From contig NZ_CAMLJQ010000017.1 in assembly GCF_946480305.1 (NCBI RefSeq), positions 27,198-91,197 on the forward strand: a DNA stretch of 64,000 bases, written 5' to 3'. This DNA is from an uncultured Caldimonas sp. (GTDB taxonomy: Bacteria > Pseudomonadota > Gammaproteobacteria > Burkholderiales > Burkholderiaceae). Shown here piece by piece: positions 42,676 through 53,616 of this stretch. The notes under the pieces are model-generated. The model made no database searches. It saw nothing but the letters and a program-made list of their open reading frames with translations, and was not told where the DNA came from. Position 1 is the first letter of the stretch. Every line of letters starts with the position of its first letter. A program made the translations under genes and the position numbers.

Positions 42676-44094
42676 TTAGGGACGACGCCGCTCAGCGTAA
42701 AGCTCCTTGAAGGTCTTGCCAGCCGGCGCCGGCATGTCCCGGGTGTCCGTCCAGCCGCGGGCCAAAGGCAGCCGCCGGATGCGCCCGCCCTCGCTCATCC
42801 ACTTCAATGCACGCACCCCGATGCGGCTTGCCACCCGGTACAGCCGGGGCCGGCGTGCCAGGAAGCCCCACGCTCGCAGCGCCGCCCGCTCGTACCACGG
42901 CCTCAGCCCTCGCTCGAACTGCCGCTCGCGCAGTTTGCGCAGCAGATCCGGCAACGGAATCTTCATCGGGCAGACGACGTGACACTGACCGCACATCGTG
43001 GCCGCCTGCGGCAGATCGAGCGTCTTTTCCAAGCCGACGTAACTCGAGGTCAGCACCGAGCCCATGGGCCCCGGGTACACCCAGCCATAGCTGTGCCCGC
43101 CGATCTTCTGGTAGACCGGGCAGTGGTTCATGCAGGCGCCGCAGCGGATGCAGCGCAGCATCTCCTCGAACTCTCCGCCGAGCAAGCCGGTACGCCCTCC
43201 ATCCACGAGGATGAAGTACATGTGCTCAGGGCCGTCACGGTCCCCGCTTCCCCTCGGCCCTGTGAGCAACGAGAAATAGTTGCTGATCACCTGCCCGGTG
43301 GCCGAGCGCGGCAGCAGCCGCATCACGGTCGCCAGGTCTTCGAGCGTGGGCAGCACCTTCTCGATGCCGGTGATCGCCACATGCACGCGGGGTATCGACG
43401 TGCACAGCCCCTCGTTGCCCTCGTTCGTCACGAGCGCCACCGAGCCGGTTTCGGCAACGAGGAAGTTGCCTCCGGTGATGCCCATCTCGCTTGCCAGGAA
43501 ACGCGATCGCAGCACTTCGCGCGCCTCGCGTGTCATCTCGGGGATCTCCGGCACGCGCCCCTCTTGGCGCGGACGCGGATGGTTCTTCACGAAGAGCTGG
43601 AAGATCTCTTCCTTGTCCTTGTGCACCACCGGCGCGATGATGTGGCTCGGCGGCTCCGCGTTGTTGATCTGCAGGATGTACTCGCCGAGGTCCGTCTCCG
43701 TCACCTGCACGCCGGCCGCCTCGAGCGCCTGATTGAGCGCCATCTCCTCGGTCACCATGCTCTTGGTCTTGGTGGCTCGCCGAACCTCATGCTTGCGGGC
43801 GATCTGCACGACCAGTTTCGCCGCCTCATCCGGGTTTTCGGCCCACAGCACTGTGGCGCCGCGGCGGGTCGCTTCCTGCTCGAAGCGCTCCAGCCACACG
43901 TCGAGCTTCGCCAGTGCGGCATTGCGGCGCCGCACCGCCTCGTTGCGAATCGTCTCGAACGCCTCGAGTTCCCGCACGGCATCGGCGCGCGCGGAGACGA
44001 ACTTCGTCGATAGCTTCTTCAGGTTCCTCTGCAGCCGCTCGTCGGCCAGGCGCTGCCCGGCACGGGCCTTGAAGTGCATGGACTGGACTTGCAT
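42676..44094 (-). CDS. lutB: lactate utilization iron-sulphur protein LutB
   Basis: This 472-residue protein has an N-terminal LutB/LUD domain and two ferredoxin-type motifs, CIRCGACMNHCPVYQ and CGQCHVVCPMKIPL, for two [4Fe-4S] clusters. It works with LutA (and usually LutC) in the membrane-linked oxidation of L-lactate to pyruvate. GGGGAGG nine bases before ATG 44094 supports that start over the upstream Met at 44115. It lies four bases after the lutA stop. No lutC follows; a TIGR03790 gene does. Confidence 0.92.
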   Translation of the reverse strand: MQVQSMHFKARAGQRLADERLQRNLKKLSTKFVSARADAVRELEAFETIRNEAVRRRNAALAKLDVWLERFEQEATRRGATVLWAENPDEAAKLVVQIARKHEVRRATKTKSMVTEEMALNQALEAAGVQVTETDLGEYILQINNAEPPSHIIAPVVHKDKEEIFQLFVKNHPRPRQEGRVPEIPEMTREAREVLRSRFLASEMGITGGNFLVAETGSVALVTNEGNEGLCTSIPRVHVAITGIEKVLPTLEDLATVMRLLPRSATGQVISNYFSLLTGPRGSGDRDGPEHMYFILVDGGRTGLLGGEFEEMLRCIRCGACMNHCPVYQKIGGHSYGWVYPGPMGSVLTSSYVGLEKTLDLPQAATMCGQCHVVCPMKIPLPDLLRKLRERQFERGLRPWYERAALRAWGFLARRPRLYRVASRIGVRALKWMSEGGRIRRLPLARGWTDTRDMPAPAGKTFKELYAERRRP

Positions 44095-44098
44095 CGGC

Positions 44099-44821
44099 TC
44101 AGCCCTCCCCGGCAAGGATTTCGGCGATGTGGATCACGCGGACCGACTCGTTGCCCCGGCGCCGCAACCGGCCTTCGATGTTGAGCATGCACCCCAGGTC
44201 ACCCAGCACCACGGCCTGCGCGCCGCTGGCCACCACGTGATCGCACTTTTCGTCGGCAATGGCGGACGAGATGTTTCCGTACTTCACCGAGAACGTGCCG
44301 CCAAACCCGCAGCACTGCTCGCACTGCGCCATCTCGTGCACGGTCGCCCCAGCACTTTGCAGCAACTTTCTCGGCTGATGCTTCACACCCAGTTCGCGCA
44401 GCCCGGCGCACGAATCGTGGTACGTCACGGTGCCGTCGAACCGCCCCGGCACCGTGTCGACGCGCGCGACGTCCACCAGGAACTGCGTCAGCTCATACAC
44501 CTTCGGCTGGAGTTGGGCAAACCGGAAGCTGAGGTCCGGGTCGTCGGCGAACAGTTCCCCATAGTGCGTGCGGACCATGCCCCCGCACGAGCCCGAAGGC
44601 AACACGACGTAATCGAAACGCTCGAACTCGCCCAACAGCTTCTCGGCCAGGGCGCGGGTGGTGTGCCGGTCGCCCGAGTTGTAGGCCGGCTGCCCACAGC
44701 ACGTCTGGGACATCGGCACCTCGACCTCGTACCCCGCCGCCTCGATGAGTTGGATGGCGGCAAACCCGATGCTGGGCCGCATCGCGTCGACGAGGCAGGT
44801 GATGAAGAAACCTACTTTCAT
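44099..44821 (-). CDS. lutA: lactate utilization protein LutA (CCG-domain)
   Basis: This is a 240-residue protein with two cysteine-rich CCG domains: QTCCGQPAYNSG and CAGLRELG near the middle, then EQCCGFGGTFSVKY and LGDLGCM. These motifs bind Fe-S or heterodisulphide-type centres. LutA is a subunit of the L-lactate oxidation complex. It diverges from the IclR gene across 88 bp that contain an inverted repeat, so IclR control is likely. Confidence 0.92.
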   Translation of the reverse strand: MKVGFFITCLVDAMRPSIGFAAIQLIEAAGYEVEVPMSQTCCGQPAYNSGDRHTTRALAEKLLGEFERFDYVVLPSGSCGGMVRTHYGELFADDPDLSFRFAQLQPKVYELTQFLVDVARVDTVPGRFDGTVTYHDSCAGLRELGVKHQPRKLLQSAGATVHEMAQCEQCCGFGGTFSVKYGNISSAIADEKCDHVVASGAQAVVLGDLGCMLNIEGRLRRRGNESVRVIHIAEILAGEG

Positions 44822-44863
44822 GCCGGTCGATTATGGGCGGCCGAGCCGCGATTGACACCCGAG

Positions 44864-44891
44864 GTTTCGCGATGCAAAAAACGGGCGAAAC
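44864..44891. promoter_or_regulatory. inverted repeat, possible IclR operator
   Basis: GTTTCGC (44864-44870) and GCGAAAC (44885-44891) are perfect arms with a 14-base spacer in the divergent lutA/iclR gap. The plus strand also carries TTGACA at 44852-44857 as a possible -35 of the iclR gene. Confidence 0.5.
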
Positions 44892-44909
44892 TGAGAGAAA
44901 ATCCTTCAC

Positions 44910-45677
44910 ATGAAAAAGACCGAAGGCAGTTCCCCTACCATCCAGGTTTTGGAGCGGATGTTTTCACTGCTGGACGTGCTCGCGGCCCATCAGGATCCTG
45001 TCTCGCTGAAGGAGATCAGCGAGCAGACCGGCCTCCATCCCTCCACGGCCCATCGCATCCTCAACGACCTGGCCATCGGCCGCTTCGTCGACCGGCCCGA
45101 AGCCGGCAGCTACCGCCTCGGGATGCGACTGCTGGAACTCGGCAACCTCGTGAAAGCCCGGCTCGACGTGAGGGACGCGGCGCTGGGCCCGATGCGCGAG
45201 CTGCACAAGCTCACGCACCAGCCGGTCAATCTCTCGGTCCGACAGGGCGATGAGATCGTCTACATCGAACGCACCTACAGCGAACGGTCCGGCATGCAAG
45301 TGGTACGGGCGGTCGGGGGGCGGGCGCCGCTGCACCTCACATCGGTCGGCAAGTTGTTTCTGGCCAACGACGACCCGCAGAGGGTGCGCGCCTACGCCAC
45401 CCGCACGGGGCTCGCAGGACACACGCGCAACAGCATCACCGACCTCGGCACGCTGGAACGCGAACTGGCGAAGGTCAAGCAGTACGGCACCGCGCGCGAC
45501 AACGAAGAACTCGAACTCGGCGTGCGCTGCATGGCAGCCGGCATCCACGACGACCAGGGCAAGCTGGTGGCAGGCCTGTCGATCTCAGCACCGGCAGACC
45601 GCCTCGAAGAAAGCTGGATGGAGCGGCTGACGGCCACCGCCGCGCAGATCTCCGCCTCGCTCGGTCACCGCCGCTGA
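44910..45677 (+). CDS. IclR-family transcriptional regulator
   Basis: This 255-residue protein has an N-terminal winged helix (about 10-75, VSLKEISEQTGLHPSTAHRILNDL) and a C-terminal effector-binding GAF-like domain (about 80-250) typical of IclR. Position, divergent from lutA with an inverted repeat between, points to control of lactate oxidation genes, probably with a small organic acid as ligand. It ends at a strong shared terminator. Confidence 0.9.
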   Translation: MKKTEGSSPTIQVLERMFSLLDVLAAHQDPVSLKEISEQTGLHPSTAHRILNDLAIGRFVDRPEAGSYRLGMRLLELGNLVKARLDVRDAALGPMRELHKLTHQPVNLSVRQGDEIVYIERTYSERSGMQVVRAVGGRAPLHLTSVGKLFLANDDPQRVRAYATRTGLAGHTRNSITDLGTLERELAKVKQYGTARDNEELELGVRCMAAGIHDDQGKLVAGLSISAPADRLEESWMERLTATAAQISASLGHRR

Positions 45678-45686
45678 AGCAAGTAC

Positions 45687-45727
45687 CCAAAAAACAAAGC
45701 CCGGCTGTGCCGGGCTTTGTTTTTTGG
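45687..45727. terminator. bidirectional intrinsic terminator between the iclR-type gene and pbpG
   Basis: A 19-bp perfect stem with a three-base loop (TGT, 45706-45708) is flanked by A6 on the left and T6 on the right, so it works on both strands. It lies ten bases after the iclR stop and touches the pbpG stop. Confidence 0.93.
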
Positions 45728-46843
45728 TCAGGACGTCACGCGTGGGAGCGCCGGCGTGTCAGCCGGGGCCTCGTCATCCTCCGGCAGCGACAACTCCTCC
45801 AGCCATTTGCGCACGCGCTCGGCGTCGCCGAGGCGGGAGTACCGGCCGGCGGAATCGAGGAAGACCAGAATCAACTGACGACCTGCGAGCTGGGCCTGCA
45901 TCACAAGGCAACGACCCGCCTCGGAGATATACCCCGTCTTCTGCAGCCCGATCACCCACGAAGGGTTGAACACCAGCCCGTTGGTGTTTCGGAACTGCAA
46001 GTGCCGATTGCCCACCGCCACCTCATATTCCGGCGAGGTCGAAAGTTCGCGGATCAACGGATAGTGGTGAGCCGCCTTCACCAGCGTGGCCAGGTCGCGG
46101 GCGCTGGACTGATTGCGGCTCGACAGCCCGGTAGGTTCGACGTAGCGGGTGTCGCTCATGCCCAGTTCGGTTGCCTTGCGGTTCATCGCGGCGACGAACA
46201 CATCGAGCCCGCCCGGGTAGTGCCGCCCCAACGCGTTCGCTGCACGATTCTCCGAAGACATGAGCGCCAGATGCAGCATCTCGCCGCGAGTCAACTGCGT
46301 GCCGAGTGCGAGGCGCGAATGGCTGCCCTTCTCGGTGTCGACGTCCGCCGCGGTAATGGTGAGTAGCTCGTCGAGCGGCTGCTGCGCCTCGATGACAACC
46401 AGCGCGGTCATCAGCTTGGTCAACGACGCGATCGGCAGCACCGCCTGGGAGTTCTTGCTGAACAGCACCTCGTCGGTGTCCTGGTCGAGGACCAGCGCCA
46501 CGCTGGACTTGAGGTCGAGAGGATCGTCCGTTTCATGGAGACCGTAGACCTGCCCGTAGGACAGCCGAGGCGCTGGCACCACGGCGGCGGCTCGGCGCAC
46601 GGAACCCGCCCTGACTTTCGGGCGCGAACCCTTGGACACCCGCGAAGCCTTGGGACGCACGACGCGCTTCGACGAGACCGAACGCTTCGCAGCCGGCTTC
46701 TTGGACACGCTGCTCGCGGCCACGCGTTTCGACTCGGCCTTCTTGCCAGCCGCTACGGTGACCACCGGGCCGGTCGCCAACATGCACCCGACGAGCAGGG
46801 ACACCAACCAACGAGACCCGAACAGCTTGCCCAACGCCAACAC
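45728..46843 (-). CDS. pbpG: D-alanyl-D-alanine endopeptidase (PBP7/8-type)
   Basis: This 371-residue periplasmic serine hydrolase has signal-type helix LVSLLVGCMLATGPVVTV and a Lys/Arg/Ser-rich linker (about 33-90). The peptidase S11 domain has the SxxK motif in ASLTKLMTAL, SxN in SSEN and KTG in QKTGYI. It cuts cross-links in peptidoglycan. GTG 46843 is preferred because GGAGG stands five bases before it; TTG 46855 overlaps that Shine-Dalgarno. The basic linker is longer than in E. coli PBP7. Confidence 0.9.
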   Translation of the reverse strand: MLALGKLFGSRWLVSLLVGCMLATGPVVTVAAGKKAESKRVAASSVSKKPAAKRSVSSKRVVRPKASRVSKGSRPKVRAGSVRRAAAVVPAPRLSYGQVYGLHETDDPLDLKSSVALVLDQDTDEVLFSKNSQAVLPIASLTKLMTALVVIEAQQPLDELLTITAADVDTEKGSHSRLALGTQLTRGEMLHLALMSSENRAANALGRHYPGGLDVFVAAMNRKATELGMSDTRYVEPTGLSSRNQSSARDLATLVKAAHHYPLIRELSTSPEYEVAVGNRHLQFRNTNGLVFNPSWVIGLQKTGYISEAGRCLVMQAQLAGRQLILVFLDSAGRYSRLGDAERVRKWLEELSLPEDDEAPADTPALPRVTS

Positions 46844-46959
46844 GTCAACCTCCAACAGCTTGGCGAACCCAGTGTAGGCGAAGGGAAAAATGCGCGCAAG
46901 ATCAAAAACTTACACGGTCTTTCTCAAGTCCCGGGTGAGTGTCAAATATTCACATCGGG

Positions 46960-48501
46960 TCAACCCTGAGCCGCGACGCGATCCGCCTTGCTGTGCAATT
47001 TGTTGAGGGCCGCCAGATAGGCCTTGGCTGACGCCACCACGATGTCGGGGTCCGCACCGACACCATTGACGACGCGCCCACCGTGTTGGAGGCGCACCGT
47101 CACTTCGCCTTGAGATTCTGTGCTGCCGGACGTGATCGCATTGACCGAATACAGGAGCATTTCCGCGCCACTTTGCACTTTGGTCTCGATCGCCTTCAGG
47201 CTCGCGTCCACCGGGCCGTTGCCGTCGCTCTCGGCGTGGAACTCCTGGTCGCCGACGGCGAACGCCACCTTGGCGTGGGGCCGCTCGCCCATCTCGGAGC
47301 GCTGGGACAACGCCAACAGCCGGTAATGCTCATGCTCGCTGGTGACGCTTTCGTCGCTGACCAGCGCGATGATGTCCTCGTCGAAGATCTCGCTCTTGCG
47401 GTCCGCGAGGTCCTTGAACTTGGCAAAAGCCGCGTTCACCTCGGTCTCGGAATCCAGTTCGATGCCCAATTCCTGCAGCCGCTGCTTGAATGCGTTGCGA
47501 CCCGAAAGCTTGCCCAGCACGATCTTGTTGGCAGACCAGCCGACGTCCTCGGCGCGCATGATCTCGTACGTGTCGCGTGCCTTCAGCACGCCGTCCTGGT
47601 GGATGCCGGAGGCGTGTGCGAACGCGTTGGCGCCCACCACGGCCTTGTTCGGCTGCACCACGAAGCCCGTCGTCTGCGAAACCAGGCGCGATGCCGGCAC
47701 GATCTGCGAGGTGTCGATTCCCAGCTCGAGGCCGAAGTAGTCGCGCCGCGTGCGTACGGCCATGACCACCTCCTCCAGCGCGCAATTGCCCGCGCGCTCA
47801 CCCAAGCCGTTGATCGTGCACTCGACCTGCCTCGCACCGCCGATCTTCACACCGGCGAGCGAGTTGGCCACCGCCATGCCGAGGTCGTTGTGACAATGCA
47901 CCGACCACACGGCCTTGTCCGAGTTGGGAATACGCTCGCGCAGCGTGCGAATGAAGTTGCCGTACAGCTCTGGAACCGCATAGCCCACGGTGTCCGGGAT
48001 GTTGATGGTGGTGGCGCCTTCCGCAATCACGGCTTCCAGCACACGGCACAGGAAGTCGACCTCCGACCGATAGCCGTCCTCCGGCGAAAACTCGACGTCG
48101 CCCGTGAGGTTCTTCGCGAAGCGCACCGCCAGCTTGGCCTGCTCGAAGACCTGGTCCGGTGTCATGCGCAGCTTCTTCTCCATGTGGAGTGGGCTTGTGG
48201 CGATGAAGGTGTGGATGCGCGCGGACCGCGCGCCCGCCAGAGCCTCCGCCGCGCGAGCGATGTCTCGATCGTTCGCACGTGCGAGCGAGCAGACAGTCGA
48301 CTCCTTGACCACGTCGGCAATTGCCTTCACCGCCTCGAAATCACCGTTGGACGAGGCGGCAAAACCGGCCTCGATCACGTCGACGCGCAACCGCTCGAGC
48401 TGGCGGGCGATCCGCAGCTTCTCGTCCTTCGTCATCGAGGCGCCGGGCGATTGCTCGCCGTCGCGCAGGGTCGTGTCGAAAATGATCAGCTTGTCGGCCA
48501 T
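46960..48501 (-). CDS. leuA: 2-isopropylmalate synthase LeuA
   Basis: This 513-residue enzyme condenses acetyl-CoA with 2-oxoisovalerate, the first step of leucine synthesis. The TIM-barrel has [17 protein letters not shown] and the metal site [16 protein letters not shown]-terminal regulatory domain (about 390-505) accounts for leucine feedback. GGAG precedes ATG 48501. Upstream are a Leu-rich leader peptide gene and a terminator, so transcription is controlled by attenuation. Confidence 0.97.
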   Translation of the reverse strand: MADKLIIFDTTLRDGEQSPGASMTKDEKLRIARQLERLRVDVIEAGFAASSNGDFEAVKAIADVVKESTVCSLARANDRDIARAAEALAGARSARIHTFIATSPLHMEKKLRMTPDQVFEQAKLAVRFAKNLTGDVEFSPEDGYRSEVDFLCRVLEAVIAEGATTINIPDTVGYAVPELYGNFIRTLRERIPNSDKAVWSVHCHNDLGMAVANSLAGVKIGGARQVECTINGLGERAGNCALEEVVMAVRTRRDYFGLELGIDTSQIVPASRLVSQTTGFVVQPNKAVVGANAFAHASGIHQDGVLKARDTYEIMRAEDVGWSANKIVLGKLSGRNAFKQRLQELGIELDSETEVNAAFAKFKDLADRKSEIFDEDIIALVSDESVTSEHEHYRLLALSQRSEMGERPHAKVAFAVGDQEFHAESDGNGPVDASLKAIETKVQSGAEMLLYSVNAITSGSTESQGEVTVRLQHGGRVVNGVGADPDIVVASAKAYLAALNKLHSKADRVAAQG

Positions 48502-48548
48502 GATGAACTCCGTGGTATGGATGCCGGTGGTTGCGAAACCCAAATGCA

Positions 48549-48581
48549 AACGGCCCGCCAGCTGTGCGCTTGCGGGCCGTT
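48549..48581 (-). terminator. leu attenuator terminator
   Basis: AACGGCCCGC (48581-48572 on the minus strand) pairs perfectly with GCGGGCCGTT (48558-48549) over a 13-base loop. It lies 28 bases after the leader peptide stop and 47 bases before leuA. The trailing T-run is short (TTTGCATTTGGG). Confidence 0.8.
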
Positions 48582-48609
48582 GATGCGTGAGAATCTTAGA
48601 CGTGTCTCA

Positions 48610-48669
48610 TCAGCGCGCCCGAAGCACTCCTAGGAGCAGTAGCGAGTCGGCGGTGATGCGGATCGACAT
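48610..48669 (-). CDS. leuL: leu operon leader peptide
   Basis: This is a 19-residue frame, MSIRITADSLLLLGVLRAR, with four consecutive Leu codons (CTA CTG CTC CTA) and a fifth nearby (CTT); CTA is rare in such DNA. It ends just before the attenuator hairpin ahead of leuA, so ribosome stalling when charged tRNA-Leu is scarce would decide read-through. TATATT (48682-48677) lies seven bases before the ATG. If it is the -10, the message is nearly leaderless; no good Shine-Dalgarno is seen. Confidence 0.85.
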   Translation of the reverse strand: MSIRITADSLLLLGVLRAR

Positions 48670-48717
48670 GGCGGCCAATATACCACGCACCTCAGATGGG
48701 CTGCCTCAGGCACCGTC

Positions 48718-49542
48718 CTACTGGTGCAACCCCTTTTCGTCCGGTTCGTCGGTCGACACCGCGATGACGCTCACAGGCTTGCCCTTCGATTTGCGGATGA
48801 AATAGACGACGTATCCCGACACGCCGTAGACGACGAACAGGCCGAACAGCACACTCGGCGGGTCGTAGGCCACGACCGCAAATCCAAGGGCGATCGCGAC
48901 GATCACGATGAACGGCACCGTGCGCTTGAAGCTCACGTCCTTGAAACTGTAGAAGGGCACGTTCGTCACCATCGTCAGTCCGGCGTACACCGTGAACCCG
49001 AAGGCCGTCCACGCGAGCCATGGAATTTGCTCGACCCCCTTGTAGCCGAGGTCATCCATCACCCAGACCAGCCCGATCACCAGCGCAGCAGCAGCCGGGC
49101 TGGGCAAGCCTTGGAAGAACCGCTTGTCGACGACACCGATGTTGGTGTTGAACCGGGCCAGTCGCAGTGCCGCCCCAGCGCAGTAGATGAAGGCAGCGAG
49201 CCAGCCCAGCTTGCCCAGCCCTTGCAATGCCCATTCGTAGACGATGAGCGCCGGCGCAGCGCCGAACGACACCATGTCGGAGAGGCTGTCCATTTGCTCG
49301 CCGAAGGTGCTCTGCGTGTTGGTCATTCGCGCCACGCGCCCGTCCAGGCTGTCGAGCACCGCCGCACTGAAGATGCCGACGGCCGCCAGGTCGAAGCGCT
49401 TGTTCATCGCCATCACGATGGCGTAGAAGCCGGCGAACAAGGCCGCCAGCGTGAACAGGTTGGGCAGGATGTAAATGCCCTTGCGCCGCGGACGCACCGC
49501 TTCGACTGGGGGGCTGGACTGGGGATCTGGCATGTCGTTCAT
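48718..49542 (-). CDS. pssA: CDP-diacylglycerol-serine O-phosphatidyltransferase PssA
   Basis: This 274-residue inner-membrane protein has about eight hydrophobic helices and the CDP-alcohol phosphotransferase signature DG..AR........G...D...D in LDGRVARMTNTQSTFGEQMDSL (split here at the usual spacing). It makes phosphatidylserine, the precursor of phosphatidylethanolamine. It lies between ilvC and leuA on the same strand, a common betaproteobacterial order. The leu leader begins 48 bp after its stop. Confidence 0.95.
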   Translation of the reverse strand: MNDMPDPQSSPPVEAVRPRRKGIYILPNLFTLAALFAGFYAIVMAMNKRFDLAAVGIFSAAVLDSLDGRVARMTNTQSTFGEQMDSLSDMVSFGAAPALIVYEWALQGLGKLGWLAAFIYCAGAALRLARFNTNIGVVDKRFFQGLPSPAAAALVIGLVWVMDDLGYKGVEQIPWLAWTAFGFTVYAGLTMVTNVPFYSFKDVSFKRTVPFIVIVAIALGFAVVAYDPPSVLFGLFVVYGVSGYVVYFIRKSKGKPVSVIAVSTDEPDEKGLHQ

Positions 49543-49728
49543 GTGGTGCTTCCGTGAAGGAAGGAAAGGCGTGTTCCGCCAGGGACGCGTGGCAGGCCCA
49601 TCCGGCCGTGCTCGCTATCCTTCAAACAAGCATGTATCCGTGTAGCAAGGCATGCGCCCGCTGGAGGCGCTGCGGGCCAGCTTCTGACAGAAATGCCATG
49701 GCCGCGAGAATACAACAGCGCTTGAACA

Positions 49729-49760
49729 AAAAAAGCCGCGGCGGCTGCCGCGGCTTTTTT
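49729..49760 (-). terminator. intrinsic terminator after ilvC
   Basis: AAAAAAGCCGCGGC (49729-49742) pairs perfectly with GCCGCGGCTTTTTT (49747-49760) over a four-base loop, giving T-runs on both strands. It ends ilvC transcripts. Confidence 0.9.
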
Positions 49761-49775
49761 CTTGCTGCCGGACGA

Positions 49776-50879
<1,104 letters not shown>

Positions 50880-50917
50880 TCACCGCATCACCTGTCCACT
50901 CGTTCACGGTAAGAGGT

Positions 50918-51409
50918 TCAGACGCGCAGGATGCGCTCGCCGCGGCCGATGCCGCTGGTGCCGGTGCGCACCGTCTCGAGAATCGACGTGCGCTCGATCG
51001 CCTCGATGAAGGCGTCGAGCTTGCTCGCGTCGCCCGTCAACTCGATCGTGTAGGTTTTCTCGGTCACGTCGACGATGCGACCGCGGAAGATGTCGGCCAT
51101 GCGCTTCATTTCCTCGCGCTCCTTCCCGACGGCGCGCACCTTGATGAGCATCAGTTCGCGCTCGGTGTAGCTGCCTTCGGTGAGGTCGACGACCTTCACC
51201 ACTTCGATCAGCCGGTTCAGATGCTTGGTGATCTGCTCGATCACGTCGTCGGAGCCCGTCGTGACGATGGTCATGCGCGACAGAGACGGATCTTCCGTCG
51301 GCGCGACCGTCAGGCTCTCGATGTTGTATCCACGGGCCGAGAACAGGCCCACCACGCGGGAGAGAGCACCGGGCTCGTTCTCCAGCAGTACCGCGATGAT
51401 GTGTTTCAT
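50918..51409 (-). CDS. ilvH: acetolactate synthase small (regulatory) subunit IlvH
   Basis: This 163-residue protein has an N-terminal ACT domain (MKHIIAVLLENEPGALSRVV) that binds valine and a C-terminal activation domain. It complexes with IlvB and imparts feedback inhibition. It follows ilvB by 162 bp on the same strand. Confidence 0.97.
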   Translation of the reverse strand: MKHIIAVLLENEPGALSRVVGLFSARGYNIESLTVAPTEDPSLSRMTIVTTGSDDVIEQITKHLNRLIEVVKVVDLTEGSYTERELMLIKVRAVGKEREEMKRMADIFRGRIVDVTEKTYTIELTGDASKLDAFIEAIERTSILETVRTGTSGIGRGERILRV

Positions 51410-51571
51410 GAGTCGTTGTCGCGCTCTTCAAGCCGGCGGCGGTAACCGCAGGCCCTTGGCCACGCCTTTCGATCAGCTATGGAAAGAGAGTTCGTCCCAG
51501 GTTCGGCGACCGTCTGCCCGGCGCCTGGCGTCCCGCGGTAACGGGAGCGCCCTTGCCGGGCTTGCCTGCCG

Positions 51572-53356
51572 TCAGAGGTCCTCGGATCCCAGCAGCATCT
51601 CCGTGATGCCCTTGCCCGCCTGCACCATCGGCCAGACGTTCTCGGTGGGGTCGGTGCGCACGTCAAGGAAGACCGTGCGGTCCTTCAGCTTCATCGCCTC
51701 GCGCAGCGCCGGCTCCACGTCCTGCGGTTTCTCGACCAGCAGGCCCACGTGACCATAGGCCTCCGCGAGCTTCACGAAGTCGGGCAGCGCATCCATGTAG
51801 CTGTGCGAGTAACGGCCGCCGTAGTCGAGCTGCTGCCATTGGCGCACCATGCCCAGGTAGCCGTTGTTCAGGGACACGACCTTCACCGGCGTCTGGTATT
51901 GCTGGCAAGTGGACAGTTCCTGGATGCACATCTGGATCGAGCCTTCCCCGGTGATGCAGAAGACGTCCGCGTCCGGCTTGGCGAGCTTGATGCCCATCGC
52001 ATAAGGCAGGCCCACGCCCATCGTGCCCAAGCCACCCGAGTTGATCCAGCGGCGCGGCTCGTCGAAGCGATAGAACTGCGCCGCCCACATCTGATGCTGG
52101 CCCACGTCGGAGGTGATGTAGGTCTCGCGGTCCTTCGTGAGCTCCCACAGCGTCTCGACGACGTACTGCGGCTTGATGACCTCACTCGAGCGCTTGTATT
52201 TCAGGCACTCGCGCTTGCGCCACTCGTTGATCTGCCCCCACCAGGCCGACAGCGCCTGCACATCCGGCCGCGCCTGCTGCTCCTTGATCTGCGCGATCAG
52301 CTCCTGCAGCACGTCCTTCACGTCGCCGACGATGGGGATATCGACCTTCACGCGCTTCGAGATCGACGACGGGTCGATGTCGACGTGGATGATCTTGCGC
52401 TCCACCGACGCGAAATGCTTGGGATTGCCGATCACGCGGTCATCGAAGCGCGCACCCACGGCCAGCAGGACGTCGCAGTTCTGCATCGTCATGTTGGCTT
52501 CGTAGGTGCCGTGCATGCCCAGCATGCCAAGGAACTTCGGGTCGCTCGAAGGATAGGCCCCCAGGCCCATCAAGGTGTTGGTGCAGGGATAGCCGAGCAA
52601 GTCGACCAGTTCGCGCAACTCGGCCGAGGCATTGCCCAGGATCACCCCGCCGCCCGTGTAGATGTAGGGCCGGCGCGCGCTCATCAGCAGCTGCACTGCC
52701 TTGCGGATCTGTCCACCGTGGCCCTTGCGCACCGGGTTGTACGAGCGCATCTCGACCACTTCGGGATACTCGAAGGTGGTCGTCTTCAGCGACACGTCCT
52801 TCGGGATGTCCACCACGACGGGGCCAGGGCGACCGGTACGCGCGATATGGAAAGCCTTCCTCATCGTCTTGGCGAGATCGCGCACGTCCTTCACGAGGAA
52901 GTTGTGCTTGACGATGGGCCGGGTGATACCGACGGTGTCGCACTCCTGGAAGGCGTCCAGGCCGATGGCCGGCGTCGGCACCTGGCCTGTGACGATCACC
53001 ATAGGGATCGAATCCATGTAGGCGGTCGCGATGCCGGTGATCGCGTTCGTCACGCCCGGGCCGGAAGTGACCAGCGCCACGCCGACCTCGCCGGTAGCGC
53101 GGGCATAGCCGTCAGCTGCGTGGACTGCCGCCTGCTCGTGGCGCACCAGCACGTGCTCGATGGTCTTCTGCTTGTAGAGCGCGTCGTAGATGTAGAGGAC
53201 AGCGCCCCCGGGGTAGCCCCAGATGTACTTGACGTTCTCTGCCTGCAGGCAGCGAACCAGGATGTCGGAGCCGTTCAGCTCTTCGGGTGTGTTTTGCGGC
53301 GAGGCTTTGCCGTCCGTGGAGGCGGCACGCTTGAGTTCCGCGGCAGACATGTCCAT
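51572..53356 (-). CDS. ilvB: acetolactate synthase large subunit IlvB
   Basis: This 594-residue thiamine diphosphate enzyme has the active-site Glu region [19 protein letters not shown], a central FAD-binding domain and a C-terminal ThDP/Mg motif [12 protein letters not shown]...NNGYLGM. It forms acetolactate or acetohydroxybutyrate from pyruvate and 2-oxobutyrate. ATG 53356 has AAAGG six bases upstream. No branched-chain leader peptide was found in the 260 bp upstream. The gene diverges from the sigma factor gene. Confidence 0.97.
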   Translation of the reverse strand: MDMSAAELKRAASTDGKASPQNTPEELNGSDILVRCLQAENVKYIWGYPGGAVLYIYDALYKQKTIEHVLVRHEQAAVHAADGYARATGEVGVALVTSGPGVTNAITGIATAYMDSIPMVIVTGQVPTPAIGLDAFQECDTVGITRPIVKHNFLVKDVRDLAKTMRKAFHIARTGRPGPVVVDIPKDVSLKTTTFEYPEVVEMRSYNPVRKGHGGQIRKAVQLLMSARRPYIYTGGGVILGNASAELRELVDLLGYPCTNTLMGLGAYPSSDPKFLGMLGMHGTYEANMTMQNCDVLLAVGARFDDRVIGNPKHFASVERKIIHVDIDPSSISKRVKVDIPIVGDVKDVLQELIAQIKEQQARPDVQALSAWWGQINEWRKRECLKYKRSSEVIKPQYVVETLWELTKDRETYITSDVGQHQMWAAQFYRFDEPRRWINSGGLGTMGVGLPYAMGIKLAKPDADVFCITGEGSIQMCIQELSTCQQYQTPVKVVSLNNGYLGMVRQWQQLDYGGRYSHSYMDALPDFVKLAEAYGHVGLLVEKPQDVEPALREAMKLKDRTVFLDVRTDPTENVWPMVQAGKGITEMLLGSEDL

Positions 53357-53616
53357 TTAGAACCTTTCTGAATTTCTCTAACGAAAAACGATCGGTGCTC
53401 CTTTCCGCGCCCTCGTGAGGCGGGTGTGGAGCCTGCGCGGTCATGAACGAGGAGGCCCAGGTCGGGCGTCCGAGTCGAGACCCGTATGTTGTGCAAAGCA
53501 GCATTATGGCATTTCGGAGCACTTTTTCCGCGGAGCGCTCGCCTGGTTTCTGCGTGGTTTCAGGGCAATGCGATAATTTTTCGGTTGTCCTCCCGGTGCT
53601 TCGGCACTCACAGCCT

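Noticed and set aside
53357..53616. Search for a branched-chain leader peptide ahead of ilvB
   Set aside because: The only Leu-start frame (from about 53494, minus) has few branched-chain codons and no following attenuator stem, so no attenuator is called.
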